This document shows positions 19,653-28,574 of a stretch of DNA of 64,000 bases, piece after piece (within the stretch, counting starts at the first letter, position 1; each line of letters begins with the position of its first letter). The notes beneath the pieces are model-generated. The model was not told the DNA's origin and did no database searches. It saw only the letters and a program-made list of their open reading frames with translations. Both the position numbers and the translations under genes were made by a program. Origin of the DNA: Haemophilus sp. C1 (GTDB lineage Bacteria > Pseudomonadota > Gammaproteobacteria > Enterobacterales > Pasteurellaceae); contig NZ_LDVZ01000002.1 in NCBI RefSeq assembly GCF_001276515.1, forward strand, positions 1-64,000, in the 5' to 3' direction.

Positions 19653-20216
19653 TTATTTCTGAATTGCACGCCAAGAGCGTTCAATCACAGATTCTAAAAT
19701 TTCAGGCTTAAGATCGAAATCGATAAATTTTGCATCAGAGGCTAAATTTATCGCCGTTTTCAAACTTAATAAAAAGAGAATATCTTCAGATAATTCCGCT
19801 AATAAGCCAGCTTTTTGTGCTTGATGACAAAATAAATCCCAACGGCAATTTTTAACGTTTTTACAAATATCCTTGAAATTAGGCAAAGATTCATATTGCT
19901 TTAAATTGGATAAGATAGTGGGATTTTCTTGTAAGAAATACCAAATGTTTTTCCACATTTGTCGATACTGATCGAAAAAAGGCTTAGTTTCATCAAAATC
20001 TTTTTCAAGTGTTGCCATAAACATTGAAAACACTCTGTGTGCAAATTGTTCAAGCAACTCATCTTTGTTTTTGAAATAAAGGTAAATCGTTCCTGCTGCT
20101 ACATTCGCTTCTTTCGCAAGTTTGTGCATAGAAAGTTGATTCAACCCTTCTTTTGCCATTAAACGATCTGTCGCTGAAAAAATCTGTTCAGCTAAGTCTG
20201 TTTTAGCTTGTCGCAT
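19653..20216 (-). CDS. acrR: AcrR-like TetR-family repressor
   Basis: Transcriptional repressor expected to control acrRAB and sense pump substrates. The 187-residue protein has a TetR helix-turn-helix at about 24-45 (LSMHKLAKEANVAAGTIYLYFKNKDEL) and a divergent ligand domain. The start at 20216 is chosen for AAGGATC just upstream on the minus strand; upstream in-frame codons lack a ribosome binding site. It is the first gene of the operon, 31 bp before acrA. An inverted repeat at 20254-20275 is the likely operator. Confidence 0.9.
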   Translation of the reverse strand: MRQAKTDLAEQIFSATDRLMAKEGLNQLSMHKLAKEANVAAGTIYLYFKNKDELLEQFAHRVFSMFMATLEKDFDETKPFFDQYRQMWKNIWYFLQENPTILSNLKQYESLPNFKDICKNVKNCRWDLFCHQAQKAGLLAELSEDILFLLSLKTAINLASDAKFIDFDLKPEILESVIERSWRAIQK

Positions 20217-20253
20217 AAGATCCTTGAGTAAAATAAGGAGCAATAATTGCTCA

Positions 20254-20275
20254 AAAATGAATGAGCGTTCATTTT
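20254..20275. promoter_or_regulatory. Probable AcrR operator
   Basis: AAAATGAA (20254-20261) and TTCATTTT (20268-20275) form a perfect inverted repeat with a 6-base spacer, 38 bp upstream of acrR. TetR-family repressors usually bind such sites and autoregulate. Confidence 0.6.
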
Positions 20276-20322
20276 ATTTATTTTTTGTTTTTTAGCAAGT
20301 TAAAAAACACAAAAGCACAACG

Positions 20323-20381
20323 AAAATGGGCAACATTTAAAAGCTAGATTTTGTAATCAACTTTTAAATGTTGCCCATTTT
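20323..20381. terminator. Long perfect inverted repeat after the amidohydrolase gene
   Basis: Two 21-bp arms (20323-20343 and 20361-20381) are perfect complements around a 17-base loop. The arms contain GGGCAACATTTAAAAG and start or end in A/T runs. On the minus strand it follows the amidohydrolase stop by about 32 bp, so it probably terminates that gene and insulates acrR. The stem is much longer than other terminators here. Confidence 0.7.
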
Positions 20382-20412
20382 GACCGCACTTTTTATTAGT
20401 GAGAATAAACAG

Positions 20413-21405
20413 CTAAATTGGTTCTAGTCCTAACACTTTACGACCGTTAATACTTGCGATATTGACCATCTCATCTAAGTGTGGGAAACGGCAACCCGCA
20501 GCCAATAGGCTTAATTCTTGCCATAAATCGCCTTCACATAGAGGAACCATGTAATCACAAATATTATCTGTGCCTAGGGCAACAGTGATACCTTCGGGAA
20601 TCATTTCATCTGCAGGCGTTAATGCATTATGGAATGGCATAAGATCTTCTTTGCGATTACTGTCAATCCATGCCATAGGACAGGCGATCATCATCATTTT
20701 GGCTTTACGCATTTTTTCGTAAAGTTTGTAGCGATATTCTTTCGAATGTGAGCCAATGGAAATCCCGTGAATACCCACAACTCGCCCCTCCATACCGTGT
20801 TCAATGGTTTTGTCGCAAAGTTGCTCGGTTTCTTTTTCACTTGGATTATTGAATTGGTCTACATGTACATGACACATAATTCCAAGAGATTTGGCCTTAT
20901 CTAACAAGATATCCATCGCTTCTAGGCCGCGACCATAATCCAATTCATCACGATATGGTAAGCCGCCAATCATATCTACCATTTCTGCACCGATATCAAA
21001 CCATTTACGCGCAGTGGGTTCGATTACCCCTTTTAAAGTTTGATTGGCAAATTTCAAAATAATGTCGTGTTTATACACTTCGCGGGCTTTGTGTGCGGCA
21101 ATAATTGCACGATCTTCACAAATTGGGTCTATATCGACAAAAGTACCAAATGCGGTTACACCTTGGGATATCATTAATTCAATAGACTGGCAAAACCGTG
21201 CGTAATAATCATCAACACTGGAAGTGCGTTTTACTTCATCCACTAAATCCCATTTTTGTTGCAAATTACTACTATGATAAATCCCAATTTTCTCTGGCGT
21301 CATCGTAAAAGCGCGGTCAGCGTGAGCATGAGCATTTACCCACCCGCCTTTTTTGATAATTTCATCGCGAATATAGGTTTTAAAACTACGAACATGGCTT
21401 TTCAT
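20413..21405 (-). CDS. Amidohydrolase-family protein (cytosine deaminase-like)
   Basis: Metal-dependent hydrolase of 330 residues. Visible metal-site motifs are H26-A-H28 in NAHAHADRAF, a second H cluster in CHVHVDQFNN (about residue 178), H in VVGIHGISIGS, and D in LGTDNICDYM. This order matches the amidohydrolase superfamily, nearest to cytosine deaminase or atrazine/ring-amidohydrolase relatives. The substrate cannot be read from sequence. Start 21405 has CGGAG upstream on the minus strand. It is a single-gene unit between yejM and acrR, with an inverted repeat upstream and a strong terminator downstream. Confidence 0.8.
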   Translation of the reverse strand: MKSHVRSFKTYIRDEIIKKGGWVNAHAHADRAFTMTPEKIGIYHSSNLQQKWDLVDEVKRTSSVDDYYARFCQSIELMISQGVTAFGTFVDIDPICEDRAIIAAHKAREVYKHDIILKFANQTLKGVIEPTARKWFDIGAEMVDMIGGLPYRDELDYGRGLEAMDILLDKAKSLGIMCHVHVDQFNNPSEKETEQLCDKTIEHGMEGRVVGIHGISIGSHSKEYRYKLYEKMRKAKMMMIACPMAWIDSNRKEDLMPFHNALTPADEMIPEGITVALGTDNICDYMVPLCEGDLWQELSLLAAGCRFPHLDEMVNIASINGRKVLGLEPI

Positions 21406-21490
21406 ACAAACTCCGTAAAAAGAAAGGATAAAAAGACGAGAATGTATATTAATTGAAAGGTGCTGTAAGTACGGCGAGAAGCATTATGAT

Positions 21491-21554
21491 AATGTTATGA
21501 AAAACTCACGGATTTTCATTAATAACATTTTCCAGTCTTAAACTGAGTCGTGAG
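21491..21554. promoter_or_regulatory. Nested inverted repeats upstream of the amidohydrolase
   Basis: AATGTTATGAAAA (21491-21503) is complemented by TTTTCATT and ATAACATT (21514-21539, with a 4-base insertion), and CTCACG (21505-21510) by CGTGAG (21549-21554). They lie in the 196-bp gap between yejM and the amidohydrolase gene. They may be an operator or a leader structure for the latter. Confidence 0.35.
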
Positions 21555-21575
21555 TATAAAGGCTTAAGAGCAAAA

Positions 21576-21603
21576 AATCTATTCTTTTATGCCCTTATAG
21601 ATT
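21576..21603 (-). terminator. Weak terminator overlapping the yejM stop
   Basis: AATCTAT (21576-21582) pairs with ATAGATT (21597-21603) around a 14-base loop, and on the minus strand a six-T run follows. Confidence 0.4.
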
Positions 21604-23359
21604 ATTTTTCAAAGAAGAAATTTTGTAATTGGAAGGCTTCTAAGAAGATTCCAAGTGGTGGTCTGTCTGACGATTGCTCGATATAATCTTTATCTAATTT
21701 TTTGTAATTACCTTTACGATCAATGTGATATTGAGTTCCATCAGGTTGAATCACTACATTCCAATGGAAATTAGAGGCAAGTACCCAATCATCCCCTTTA
21801 AGATCAAAGAGATTACGTCCCTGACTATAATCCATCAACGGGTTTTCTACACGGAATACTGTCTGCATTAATGCAGAGAAAACATCTGTATGATGACTTA
21901 ATCCGTTTTGTTTACCTACTGGTAAATCTTTCCAATAAACGAGCAATGGCACTTGAATTTCATCACGCCCAAAATAATTTTCTCGTTCTTTTTCATTCAT
22001 TTCATTAAAGGTTAAACCATGCTCTGACGTGATGATGACTAATGCATTTTCAAGCGGTGTACTTTCTAACGCTTTTGCTAAAAGAGAATCGATGTTCGGC
22101 AAAGTGCGGTCATAATCTGCTTGGTTTTTAGCCTCCAAGGCTAAATCCAAATAAGCAAACCAAGGTGAGTCAGTTTTTTGTGCTTTAATAAAATCATTGA
22201 GATTTTTTACCGCACTTTCATTATTTGGTTTGTTGATTTTATTCGATGAAAGTTTCATTTCACGAAATAATGCTTGGCGGAAGACGCTATCTTTGAAATT
22301 CGTAGCAGAAAATAAACCCAATTGATAATTTTCAGCACGTAATTTTTCGATTAAAACAGATTGGGTATGATTGCTTAAAATGCTATCGGTGTAATTTGCA
22401 TTTAAGCCATAAAATAATCCTACTAATCCTGCATTATTACTATTACCAGTACTGTAATGATTCGTAAATTCTGTTGCGCTCGTTGCAAATTCAGCTAACT
22501 TGGGCATTTTGCCTTGAGAAATGGCATCGTAACGCAATCCAGAAACAGTGATCATCAAAATGTTTGGTTTATTGTCAGTTGGTGCAAAAGTGAGCGTTTT
22601 TTTAGGATAATCAATCTTTAAGGCATCTAAACGCCCCTCTTGTTTTAATGTTTGTGCGTACTGCTCGCCATCAATGAATCCATGTTTTTCCAAAAAAGAA
22701 CGAGCTGTCATTGGATAAGAAAGAGGAAAATTAGAGCGTTGCATCGTAATTGGGCGATATAAATAAGCATCTGCCCAAGCATAAATTAAGTGTGTAGTGA
22801 TAAATGTGGAAGTTAAAAATACACCGACAGCTTTTAGCCATTTTTGGCGTTCAAGACTGCGTAATTTTTCCCAACTCCAGCGAGAAAATAACATTTGTGC
22901 CAGTAAAATTATTGGCATTGGTGCAAAGAAAATTTGCCAATCGCGTGACATTTCACCATTTTCTGGATTGACCAGCAAATTCCATACAACAGAGGATAAA
23001 TGCAGATTAAAACGATTGAAAACGGCGGTATCAAATAATAATAAGGTTGTGCAAATAGTGGAAAAGATCACGGTTAATCCGCGAAAAGTGCGGTGATTTT
23101 TAACAATAAAACTCAGTGGAAAGACCACGAGTAAGTACAACGCAAAAACGTTGAAACTGAAATGCCCGAGCAAACTCACAAAAAAATAAAGTTTTCCTGC
23201 GAGAGTATCTGGCCAGTCAATGATAAAGGCATAACGTGCGCCAATAAGAATGGCAACAATGATATTAAAAAAGGCAAACCAGTGACCCCACGAAATTTTT
23301 CGTGAAACGTCATCGCGGTATTGTTTGCCGCTGAAGGTGCCTTTTTTAATCCATTTCAT
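21602..23359 (-). CDS. yejM: YejM/LapC (PbgA) inner-membrane regulator of LPS synthesis
   Basis: In E. coli this essential protein senses lipopolysaccharide in the inner membrane and, through LapB, controls FtsH degradation of LpxC. The 585-residue protein has five N-terminal membrane helices (about 25-190) and a C-terminal periplasmic alkaline-phosphatase/sulfatase-like domain (about 250-560). It starts one base after the yejL stop (minus strand), so the two genes form an operon. The sulfatase fold is usually non-catalytic here. Confidence 0.93.
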   Translation of the reverse strand: MKWIKKGTFSGKQYRDDVSRKISWGHWFAFFNIIVAILIGARYAFIIDWPDTLAGKLYFFVSLLGHFSFNVFALYLLVVFPLSFIVKNHRTFRGLTVIFSTICTTLLLFDTAVFNRFNLHLSSVVWNLLVNPENGEMSRDWQIFFAPMPIILLAQMLFSRWSWEKLRSLERQKWLKAVGVFLTSTFITTHLIYAWADAYLYRPITMQRSNFPLSYPMTARSFLEKHGFIDGEQYAQTLKQEGRLDALKIDYPKKTLTFAPTDNKPNILMITVSGLRYDAISQGKMPKLAEFATSATEFTNHYSTGNSNNAGLVGLFYGLNANYTDSILSNHTQSVLIEKLRAENYQLGLFSATNFKDSVFRQALFREMKLSSNKINKPNNESAVKNLNDFIKAQKTDSPWFAYLDLALEAKNQADYDRTLPNIDSLLAKALESTPLENALVIITSEHGLTFNEMNEKERENYFGRDEIQVPLLVYWKDLPVGKQNGLSHHTDVFSALMQTVFRVENPLMDYSQGRNLFDLKGDDWVLASNFHWNVVIQPDGTQYHIDRKGNYKKLDKDYIEQSSDRPPLGIFLEAFQLQNFFFEK

Positions 23360-23360
23360 A

Positions 23361-23579
23361 TTAACGTGTTTTTACCGCATTAATTAAGGAATTCGCAAAT
23401 GCTTGAGCTAATGCTTCGCGTTGAGTTTGTGGCACACTCGTGGTTAATAGATTACTTGCCATATTACCTAATGCGATTAAGGAGAGATCTACCGGTGCTT
23501 TATACTTTTCTAATACCGCGATCATATCGTTTACAATCGCACTTAATTGAGCATCAGAATATTTAGAATGTTGAGCCAT
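23361..23579 (-). CDS. yejL: YejL family protein (DUF1414)
   Basis: A small cytoplasmic protein of 72 residues, mostly helical by composition, with the family opening (KYSDAQLSAIVNDMIAVLEK). Its function is unknown. It is conserved directly upstream of yejM and divergent from yejK, the same arrangement as in E. coli. Confidence 0.9.
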   Translation of the reverse strand: MAQHSKYSDAQLSAIVNDMIAVLEKYKAPVDLSLIALGNMASNLLTTSVPQTQREALAQAFANSLINAVKTR

Positions 23580-23708
23580 AATGTTAAAAACAAAACAAAA
23601 AAATTTGGCTTATGATACCCGATTATTTGGTAGAACCTAAATAATTTCTTTTTTCTTGCTGAAAAAGTGCGGTTATAATTTGCAACAAATTTTTCAAAGG
23701 TGACAAAA

Positions 23709-24725
23709 ATGAGTATTACCGTTAATCAAATTGTTTTGCATCAGTTAGTCAAAAATGTGGATGGCGATAGCATAAAAATGGAAAGCGTATTACGCGACGA
23801 GTTGCTGTCCATTACGCCAGAAGTAGAACAAATGATGTTGCAACTTCATCAAGGTTATCAAAATAAAGCGAAGGCTTTTGGTGTGTTTCAGGAAAAGTCT
23901 ATCTTTGCACAACATTTAAATCGTTTATTAGAACAAGAAATTGAGTTTTTAGGATTTAGTCAATATTCAACAAAATTGCTTGCAGATGAATTAGGTAAAT
24001 ATAACTTTGCAGAAAGTGGAACCTTGATTTTATGCCAATATAATTTCTTAGCGACAGATTATTTGTTTATTGCATTGCTTGATAGCCGCCATAGTATGTT
24101 AGTCGATGAGCATTTAGATATTCGCCGTACAGAATATCTTGATATAACTCAGTTTGATATTGCGGCACGGATAAATTTGACGGATTTGCAAGTAAATGCG
24201 AACTCTAATCGTTATTTAACTTTCATAAAAGGCCGTGTAGGTCGCAAAATTAGTGATTTCTTTATGGATTTTTTAGGTGCTGAAGAAGGATTAAATCCAC
24301 AGGTTCAAAATCAGTGTTTATTGCAAGCTGTGAGTGATTACTGCGATCAAGGCGAACTCAACAAAGAGCAAACTCAAGCGGTAAAAAAACAAGTGTTTGA
24401 ATATTGTAAAGGTCAGCTTTCAAACGGTAACAATATTGAATTAAGGGAACTTTCTGATTCATTACCCACTCTAAACGAACAGCCTTTTGTCGCCTTTACA
24501 GAAGAACAGAATTATGGTTTGGAAGAGAGCATTCCGCCTGTTCGTTCAACATTGAAATCGCTAACAAAATTCTCTGGGTCAGGAAAGGGCGTTACCTTAA
24601 GTTTTGATGCGGAATTATTGAATACACGTATTCAATGGGATCCTATGACAGATACCCTAACAATCAAAGGTTTACCGCCAAATTTAAAAGATCAATTACA
24701 AAAGGCTTTAAAATCAGAGAATTAA
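23709..24725 (+). CDS. yejK: YejK nucleoid-associated protein
   Basis: Spermidine nucleoid-associated protein family (NdpA) of 338 residues. The family's N-terminal [13 protein letters not shown] and central [17 protein letters not shown] are present. E. coli YejK co-purifies with the nucleoid and interacts with topoisomerases; the exact role is unsettled. I start at ATG 23709 after AAAGGTG; a GTG three codons upstream is less likely. It is divergent from yejL, with an uptake signal and a TATAAT (23674-23679) in the gap. Confidence 0.92.
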   Translation: MSITVNQIVLHQLVKNVDGDSIKMESVLRDELLSITPEVEQMMLQLHQGYQNKAKAFGVFQEKSIFAQHLNRLLEQEIEFLGFSQYSTKLLADELGKYNFAESGTLILCQYNFLATDYLFIALLDSRHSMLVDEHLDIRRTEYLDITQFDIAARINLTDLQVNANSNRYLTFIKGRVGRKISDFFMDFLGAEEGLNPQVQNQCLLQAVSDYCDQGELNKEQTQAVKKQVFEYCKGQLSNGNNIELRELSDSLPTLNEQPFVAFTEEQNYGLEESIPPVRSTLKSLTKFSGSGKGVTLSFDAELLNTRIQWDPMTDTLTIKGLPPNLKDQLQKALKSEN

Positions 24726-24790
24726 TTTGGAAACATAGCCAACTTTGGGTATTATTTGACAGTACTTTTGCACAAATTAAGGTAAAGAAA

Positions 24791-25204
24791 ATGCAAGTTA
24801 AAACACTTTTAGGCGCAACATTTTTAGCATTAAGCCTCGCTTCTTGTTCCACCGTTGAAAAAGTTGTATATCGAATTGATGTACCGCAAGGCAACTATTT
24901 AGAAGCGACTACAGTTGCGCAAGTTAAAGAAGGCATGACTGCTCAACAAGTACAATATTTGTTGGGAACGCCAGTATTAATCGACCCTTATAATAACTAC
25001 ACTTGGTACTACGTATTCTTACAACAACGTGCCTATGAAACGCCAGTTCAACATACGCTAACCGTAAAATTCGATCAACGTGGGATTGTAACAGAAACCC
25101 ATCTTGATAAACCTTTACCAGAGGTTTCACAACAAGGCGAAAATAACACCATCATTGAAACAGGTGAGAAACCAAAATCAAGTTGGTGGAAATTCTGGAA
25201 ATAA
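24791..25204 (+). CDS. bamE: BamE/OmlA-like outer-membrane lipoprotein
   Basis: A 137-residue lipoprotein with signal peptide and lipobox LASC (lipidated cysteine at residue 19), followed by a SmpA/OmlA domain: VAQVKEGMTAQQVQYLLGTP, WYYVF, and VKFDQRGIVTE. This is the BamE subunit of the outer-membrane protein assembly complex. The start at 24791 follows AAGGTAAAGAAA; the frame is open further upstream but lacks a signal peptide there. A 50-bp gap precedes cpxR, so an envelope-assembly factor stands next to an envelope-stress system. Confidence 0.9.
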   Translation: MQVKTLLGATFLALSLASCSTVEKVVYRIDVPQGNYLEATTVAQVKEGMTAQQVQYLLGTPVLIDPYNNYTWYYVFLQQRAYETPVQHTLTVKFDQRGIVTETHLDKPLPEVSQQGENNTIIETGEKPKSSWWKFWK

Positions 25205-25254
25205 TCTTTTTATTTTCACCGCACTACAATAATAATTGGTAAAAGGAACCCCCA

Positions 25255-25935
25255 ATGTCAAAACTCTTGCTCGTTGATGATGATATTGAATTGACTGAAT
25301 TACTTTCTACACTTTTAGAGCTTGAGGGTTTTGACGTTGAAACAGCAAATAATGGATTAGAAGCATTACAAAAACTCAATGAAAGCTATAAGCTGGTTTT
25401 GCTTGATGTAATGATGCCAAAGTTAAATGGTATCGAAACATTAAAAGAAATTCGTAAAGTCTCTAACGTGCCAGTGATGATGCTAACAGCAAGAGGCGAA
25501 GACATTGATCGCGTATTAGGCTTAGAATTGGGAGCGGATGATTATTTACCCAAACCTTTTAACGATCGTGAGCTTATTGCAAGAATTAAGGCAATTTTGC
25601 GTCGTAGTGCATCTTCAAATAATACCGCAAATGTAGAAATCCTTTCTTTTGACGGAATAACTCTCCATTTTTCTCACGGAATTGCAACCTATAATGAAGA
25701 AAATCTCAATTTAACGGATTATGAATTTAAGATCCTTTGTTTATTGCTTAAATCTAAGGGAAATGTGGTAAGTCGAGAAGAATTAAGTTTAGAAGTAATG
25801 GAAAAACCGCTCACTCCATTTGACCGTTCTCTTGATATGCACATCTCTAATTTAAGACGCAAATTACCAGAACGAAAAAGTAAACTGCCTTGGTTTAAAA
25901 CCTTACGTGGAAAAGGATATCTTTTAGTGACCTAG
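25255..25935 (+). CDS. cpxR: CpxR-type response regulator
   Basis: OmpR/PhoB-family regulator of 226 residues. The receiver domain has D8-D9-D10, phosphoacceptor D51 in VLLDVMMPK, and K of YLPKPF. The winged-helix domain follows (about 130-225) and ends TLRGKGYLLVT. Close to E. coli CpxR, the envelope-stress regulator. It starts after AAGGAACCCCC and is four bases upstream of cpxA. Confidence 0.93.
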   Translation: MSKLLLVDDDIELTELLSTLLELEGFDVETANNGLEALQKLNESYKLVLLDVMMPKLNGIETLKEIRKVSNVPVMMLTARGEDIDRVLGLELGADDYLPKPFNDRELIARIKAILRRSASSNNTANVEILSFDGITLHFSHGIATYNEENLNLTDYEFKILCLLLKSKGNVVSREELSLEVMEKPLTPFDRSLDMHISNLRRKLPERKSKLPWFKTLRGKGYLLVT

Positions 25936-25939
25936 TTTT

Positions 25940-27349
25940 ATGAAATTGCGCAGTCTTTTCAATTTAAATCAACTTGCGATCAGAACATTTGCTATGTTCT
26001 GGTTTGCTTTTTTTGCCATGATGAGTCTTGCGATCGCTGTACCTACTCTCGATCTCAGAGTGTATTCGCCTTTAAAAGAAGCAGATGTTGTTACCTATCA
26101 AAAAAAAATTATCGATATTATCCGCAACGGTCAATTAAAAGGGCTTATTGCAGAAGTTCCTGTTTTACATACAGATAAATTTCAACCCTCCAGACCCATT
26201 CTTATTGATTTACAAACTAAAGATATTCTAGGGGAACTACCAGAGGAAGTGCCTTATATCCGAAGATTTGCGGATGTATCAGGTGATTTTTCAGAACCCA
26301 AACGTAAAAACTTCAATGAAGTTCAGATTTCAGGTCCATTTCAAGTGTATTTGGGAGATGAGGCAAATTCTTATGCCTTGTACTTTATATCTTACGTTAA
26401 TCCACAACGAGAAATGTTTAATTACATTTTTGATAGACCGATTATATTGATTTTGCTTATTCTTTTAATCACCAGTCCATTGCTTTGGTGGTTTACAAGA
26501 ATGCTGACTAAGCCTATTTCTCGCTTGCAAGAAGCAGCCAATTCAGTGGCATTAGGAAATTTCAAAATTGATAAGAGCTTAATGGCTAATGGTCCATTAG
26601 AATTACGCCAAGTTGGTCAAAGTTTTAATCGAATGGCAACCTCTATTGATCATCTAATCTCTAATCAACAAACGCTGCTTTCGTCTATTTCCCATGAATT
26701 AAAAACGCCACTCACTCGTTTACAGTTGGCTACAGCGCTTGTTCGTCATGAATGTGGTGAAACAGATAGCGTAAAACGCATTGAAAGAGAAATAGGGCGA
26801 ATGGATAAAATGATTAGTGAGCTACTTCTACTTTCACGCCAGAAAATGAATAGTCAAGTTGAACGGGATATTTTTTATGCCAATACGCTTTGGACTGATA
26901 TTATCAACGATGCAAAATTTGAGGCAAAGCAACGAGGTATAACGTTTCTCACAAATATTCGTTTACCAAAAAATGAATTACAACTTAACGGCAATTTTAG
27001 ATTACTAGAAAGTGCGGTTGAAAACATCGTGACAAATGCACTCAAATACACAAAGGATAAGATCGAACTTCATATTTTTATCCAAGAAGAAGAAGAAGAA
27101 GAAGAAGAATTTCTCAGGATCCGCATAGATGACAACGGATCCGGGGTGCATCCAGATGAATTTGAAAAAATCTTCAAACCATTTTATCGAGTAGATGAGA
27201 CGCGAACTAGAACGACTGGTGGCACAGGACTAGGATTGGCGATTGTGTCTAACGTGATTAAGGAACATCAAGGAAAAGTTTGGGCTGAAAAAAGCCCGCT
27301 AGGTGGACTTGCTGTTACTATACGATTACCATTGTGGATCAATAGATAA
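25940..27349 (+). CDS. cpxA: CpxA-type sensor histidine kinase
   Basis: Inner-membrane sensor of 469 residues. It has helix 1 (about 14-34), a periplasmic sensor region (about 35-165), helix 2 (about 166-184), HAMP, the phosphoacceptor H252 in SSISHELKTPLTRLQ, an N box (VENIVTNALKYT), and G boxes (DDNGSGV, GGTGLGLAI). All kinase residues are present. The odd feature is eight consecutive glutamates (residues 383-390) encoded by perfect (GAA)8 between the N and G1 boxes. An uptake-signal terminator follows. As I recall, strain Rd carries cpxR without a clear cpxA, so this gene may be variable in the species. Confidence 0.93.
   Translation: MKLRSLFNLNQLAIRTFAMFWFAFFAMMSLAIAVPTLDLRVYSPLKEADVVTYQKKIIDIIRNGQLKGLIAEVPVLHTDKFQPSRPILIDLQTKDILGELPEEVPYIRRFADVSGDFSEPKRKNFNEVQISGPFQVYLGDEANSYALYFISYVNPQREMFNYIFDRPIILILLILLITSPLLWWFTRMLTKPISRLQEAANSVALGNFKIDKSLMANGPLELRQVGQSFNRMATSIDHLISNQQTLLSSISHELKTPLTRLQLATALVRHECGETDSVKRIEREIGRMDKMISELLLLSRQKMNSQVERDIFYANTLWTDIINDAKFEAKQRGITFLTNIRLPKNELQLNGNFRLLESAVENIVTNALKYTKDKIELHIFIQEEEEEEEEFLRIRIDDNGSGVHPDEFEKIFKPFYRVDETRTRTTGGTGLGLAIVSNVIKEHQGKVWAEKSPLGGLAVTIRLPLWINR
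27086..27109 (+). repeat. (GAA)8 trinucleotide microsatellite inside cpxA
   Basis: Eight uninterrupted GAA codons. Length changes by single units stay in frame and would alter an acidic loop in the kinase ATP-binding domain. Confidence 0.97.
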
Positions 27350-27354
27350 AAATC

Positions 27355-27384
27355 AAAAGTGCGGTAAATTTTCACCGCACTTTT
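27355..27384. terminator. Uptake-signal terminator between cpxA and epmA
   Basis: AAAAGTGCGGT (27355-27365) pairs perfectly with ACCGCACTTTT (27374-27384). The genes converge, so it can work in both directions. Confidence 0.75.
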
Positions 27385-27387
27385 CGT

Positions 27388-28359
27388 CTAAGCATTATCC
27401 ACGGCAAAAGAAATCACTTCATTAATTTTCTCACAACCTAGGGCAACCATAATCAGACGATCAACTCCTAGTGCAACGCCAGAAGAATTTGGTAAGCCAG
27501 CTTCTAATGCCGCAAGAAAACGTTCGTCAATCTCTCGGGTTGGTAACCCATGTTTTTTTCTTTGTTGATTATCCAATTCAAAACGATGCCTTTGTTCTCG
27601 TGCATCGGTCAATTCATGGAAACCATTTGCCAGTTCTAATCCTTTGTAATAAAACTCAAAGCGTTCTGCAACTCGTTGATCTTCTGGGCTAACTTGTGCT
27701 AGTGCCGCTTGTGTTGAAGGGAAATGATACACGGCAATAGGTCGTTCTTTTCCAATTTGAGGCTCAACGACTTCACTAAATAAGAACTGTAATAAAGTAT
27801 CGCGCTCTTCATTATCTTCAGCCATAAAGTTATGTTTACGCGCCGCTTCGATTAATTCTGAACGTTCCGCTGATAAGGGATCTAAGCCTACATATTCTTG
27901 GAAAACAAATTGGTAGCTTAAACTTTCTGCAGGTGGGCAATCTAAAATTTGTTGGAGTAAATCATCTACTTCATTAATTAAACGATGCATACTAAAGTGC
28001 GGTCGATACCATTCCAACATGGTAAATTCTGGATTGTGGCGATTACCAGCTTCTTCATTGCGAAACACTTTACTGATTTGGAAAATCGGCCCACTGCCTG
28101 CAGCAAGCAAGCGTTTCATATGATATTCAGGGCTTGTAGAAAGCCAAAGTGTTTTGGATTGATTATCAAAAGGCGCGAGAAATTCTGTGCTAAATGTGGA
28201 AAGATGCAAATCAGTGACACCAAATTCACTTAGAACAGGTGTCTCTACTTCAAGCAAGCCTCGTTCTGTAAAAAATTGACGAATTTCAGCAATAATTTTT
28301 GCCCGTTTAAGAAGATTTTTTATATCAGCAGAAGGTTGCCAATGAGTAAGTGCGGTCAT
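27388..28359 (-). CDS. epmA: EpmA elongation factor P--(R)-beta-lysine ligase
   Basis: A lysyl-tRNA synthetase paralogue lacking the anticodon-binding domain, which attaches (R)-beta-lysine to a lysine of EF-P. The 323-residue protein has class II motifs: [20 protein letters not shown] (motif 2 region) and [12 protein letters not shown] (motif 3). I start at 28359 (MTALTHWQ) because it gives the family's length; the frame is open upstream. Partners epmB and efp are not in the window. Confidence 0.93.
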   Translation of the reverse strand: MTALTHWQPSADIKNLLKRAKIIAEIRQFFTERGLLEVETPVLSEFGVTDLHLSTFSTEFLAPFDNQSKTLWLSTSPEYHMKRLLAAGSGPIFQISKVFRNEEAGNRHNPEFTMLEWYRPHFSMHRLINEVDDLLQQILDCPPAESLSYQFVFQEYVGLDPLSAERSELIEAARKHNFMAEDNEERDTLLQFLFSEVVEPQIGKERPIAVYHFPSTQAALAQVSPEDQRVAERFEFYYKGLELANGFHELTDAREQRHRFELDNQQRKKHGLPTREIDERFLAALEAGLPNSSGVALGVDRLIMVALGCEKINEVISFAVDNA

Positions 28360-28426
28360 TTTTATTCCCATTTTTAAATTTGCATTATTGTAAACGAGAG
28401 CCCTTCTCAACTCAATCTACGCTTTT

Positions 28427-28440
28427 TTGAGGTAGATCAC
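28427..28440 (+). promoter_or_regulatory. FNR/CRP-like box upstream of frdA
   Basis: TTGAGGTAGATCAC matches the FNR consensus TTGAT-N4-ATCAA at 8 of 10 positions, and with flanking bases (TTTGA-N6-TCACA) also approaches the CRP consensus. It lies 135 bp upstream of the frdA start. FNR control of fumarate reductase is known in E. coli. Confidence 0.5.
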
Positions 28441-28574
28441 AAAATCCGATCTTTTCCATCTTTAGACATAAAAAAACGTTATTAATTTGTAACAAAAAAT
28501 GGCACAATGCCTGCGAAACATTACCCTTTTAGGGTAATTTCTTTTTTTACTTTCTACATTTATTGGAGGATATC

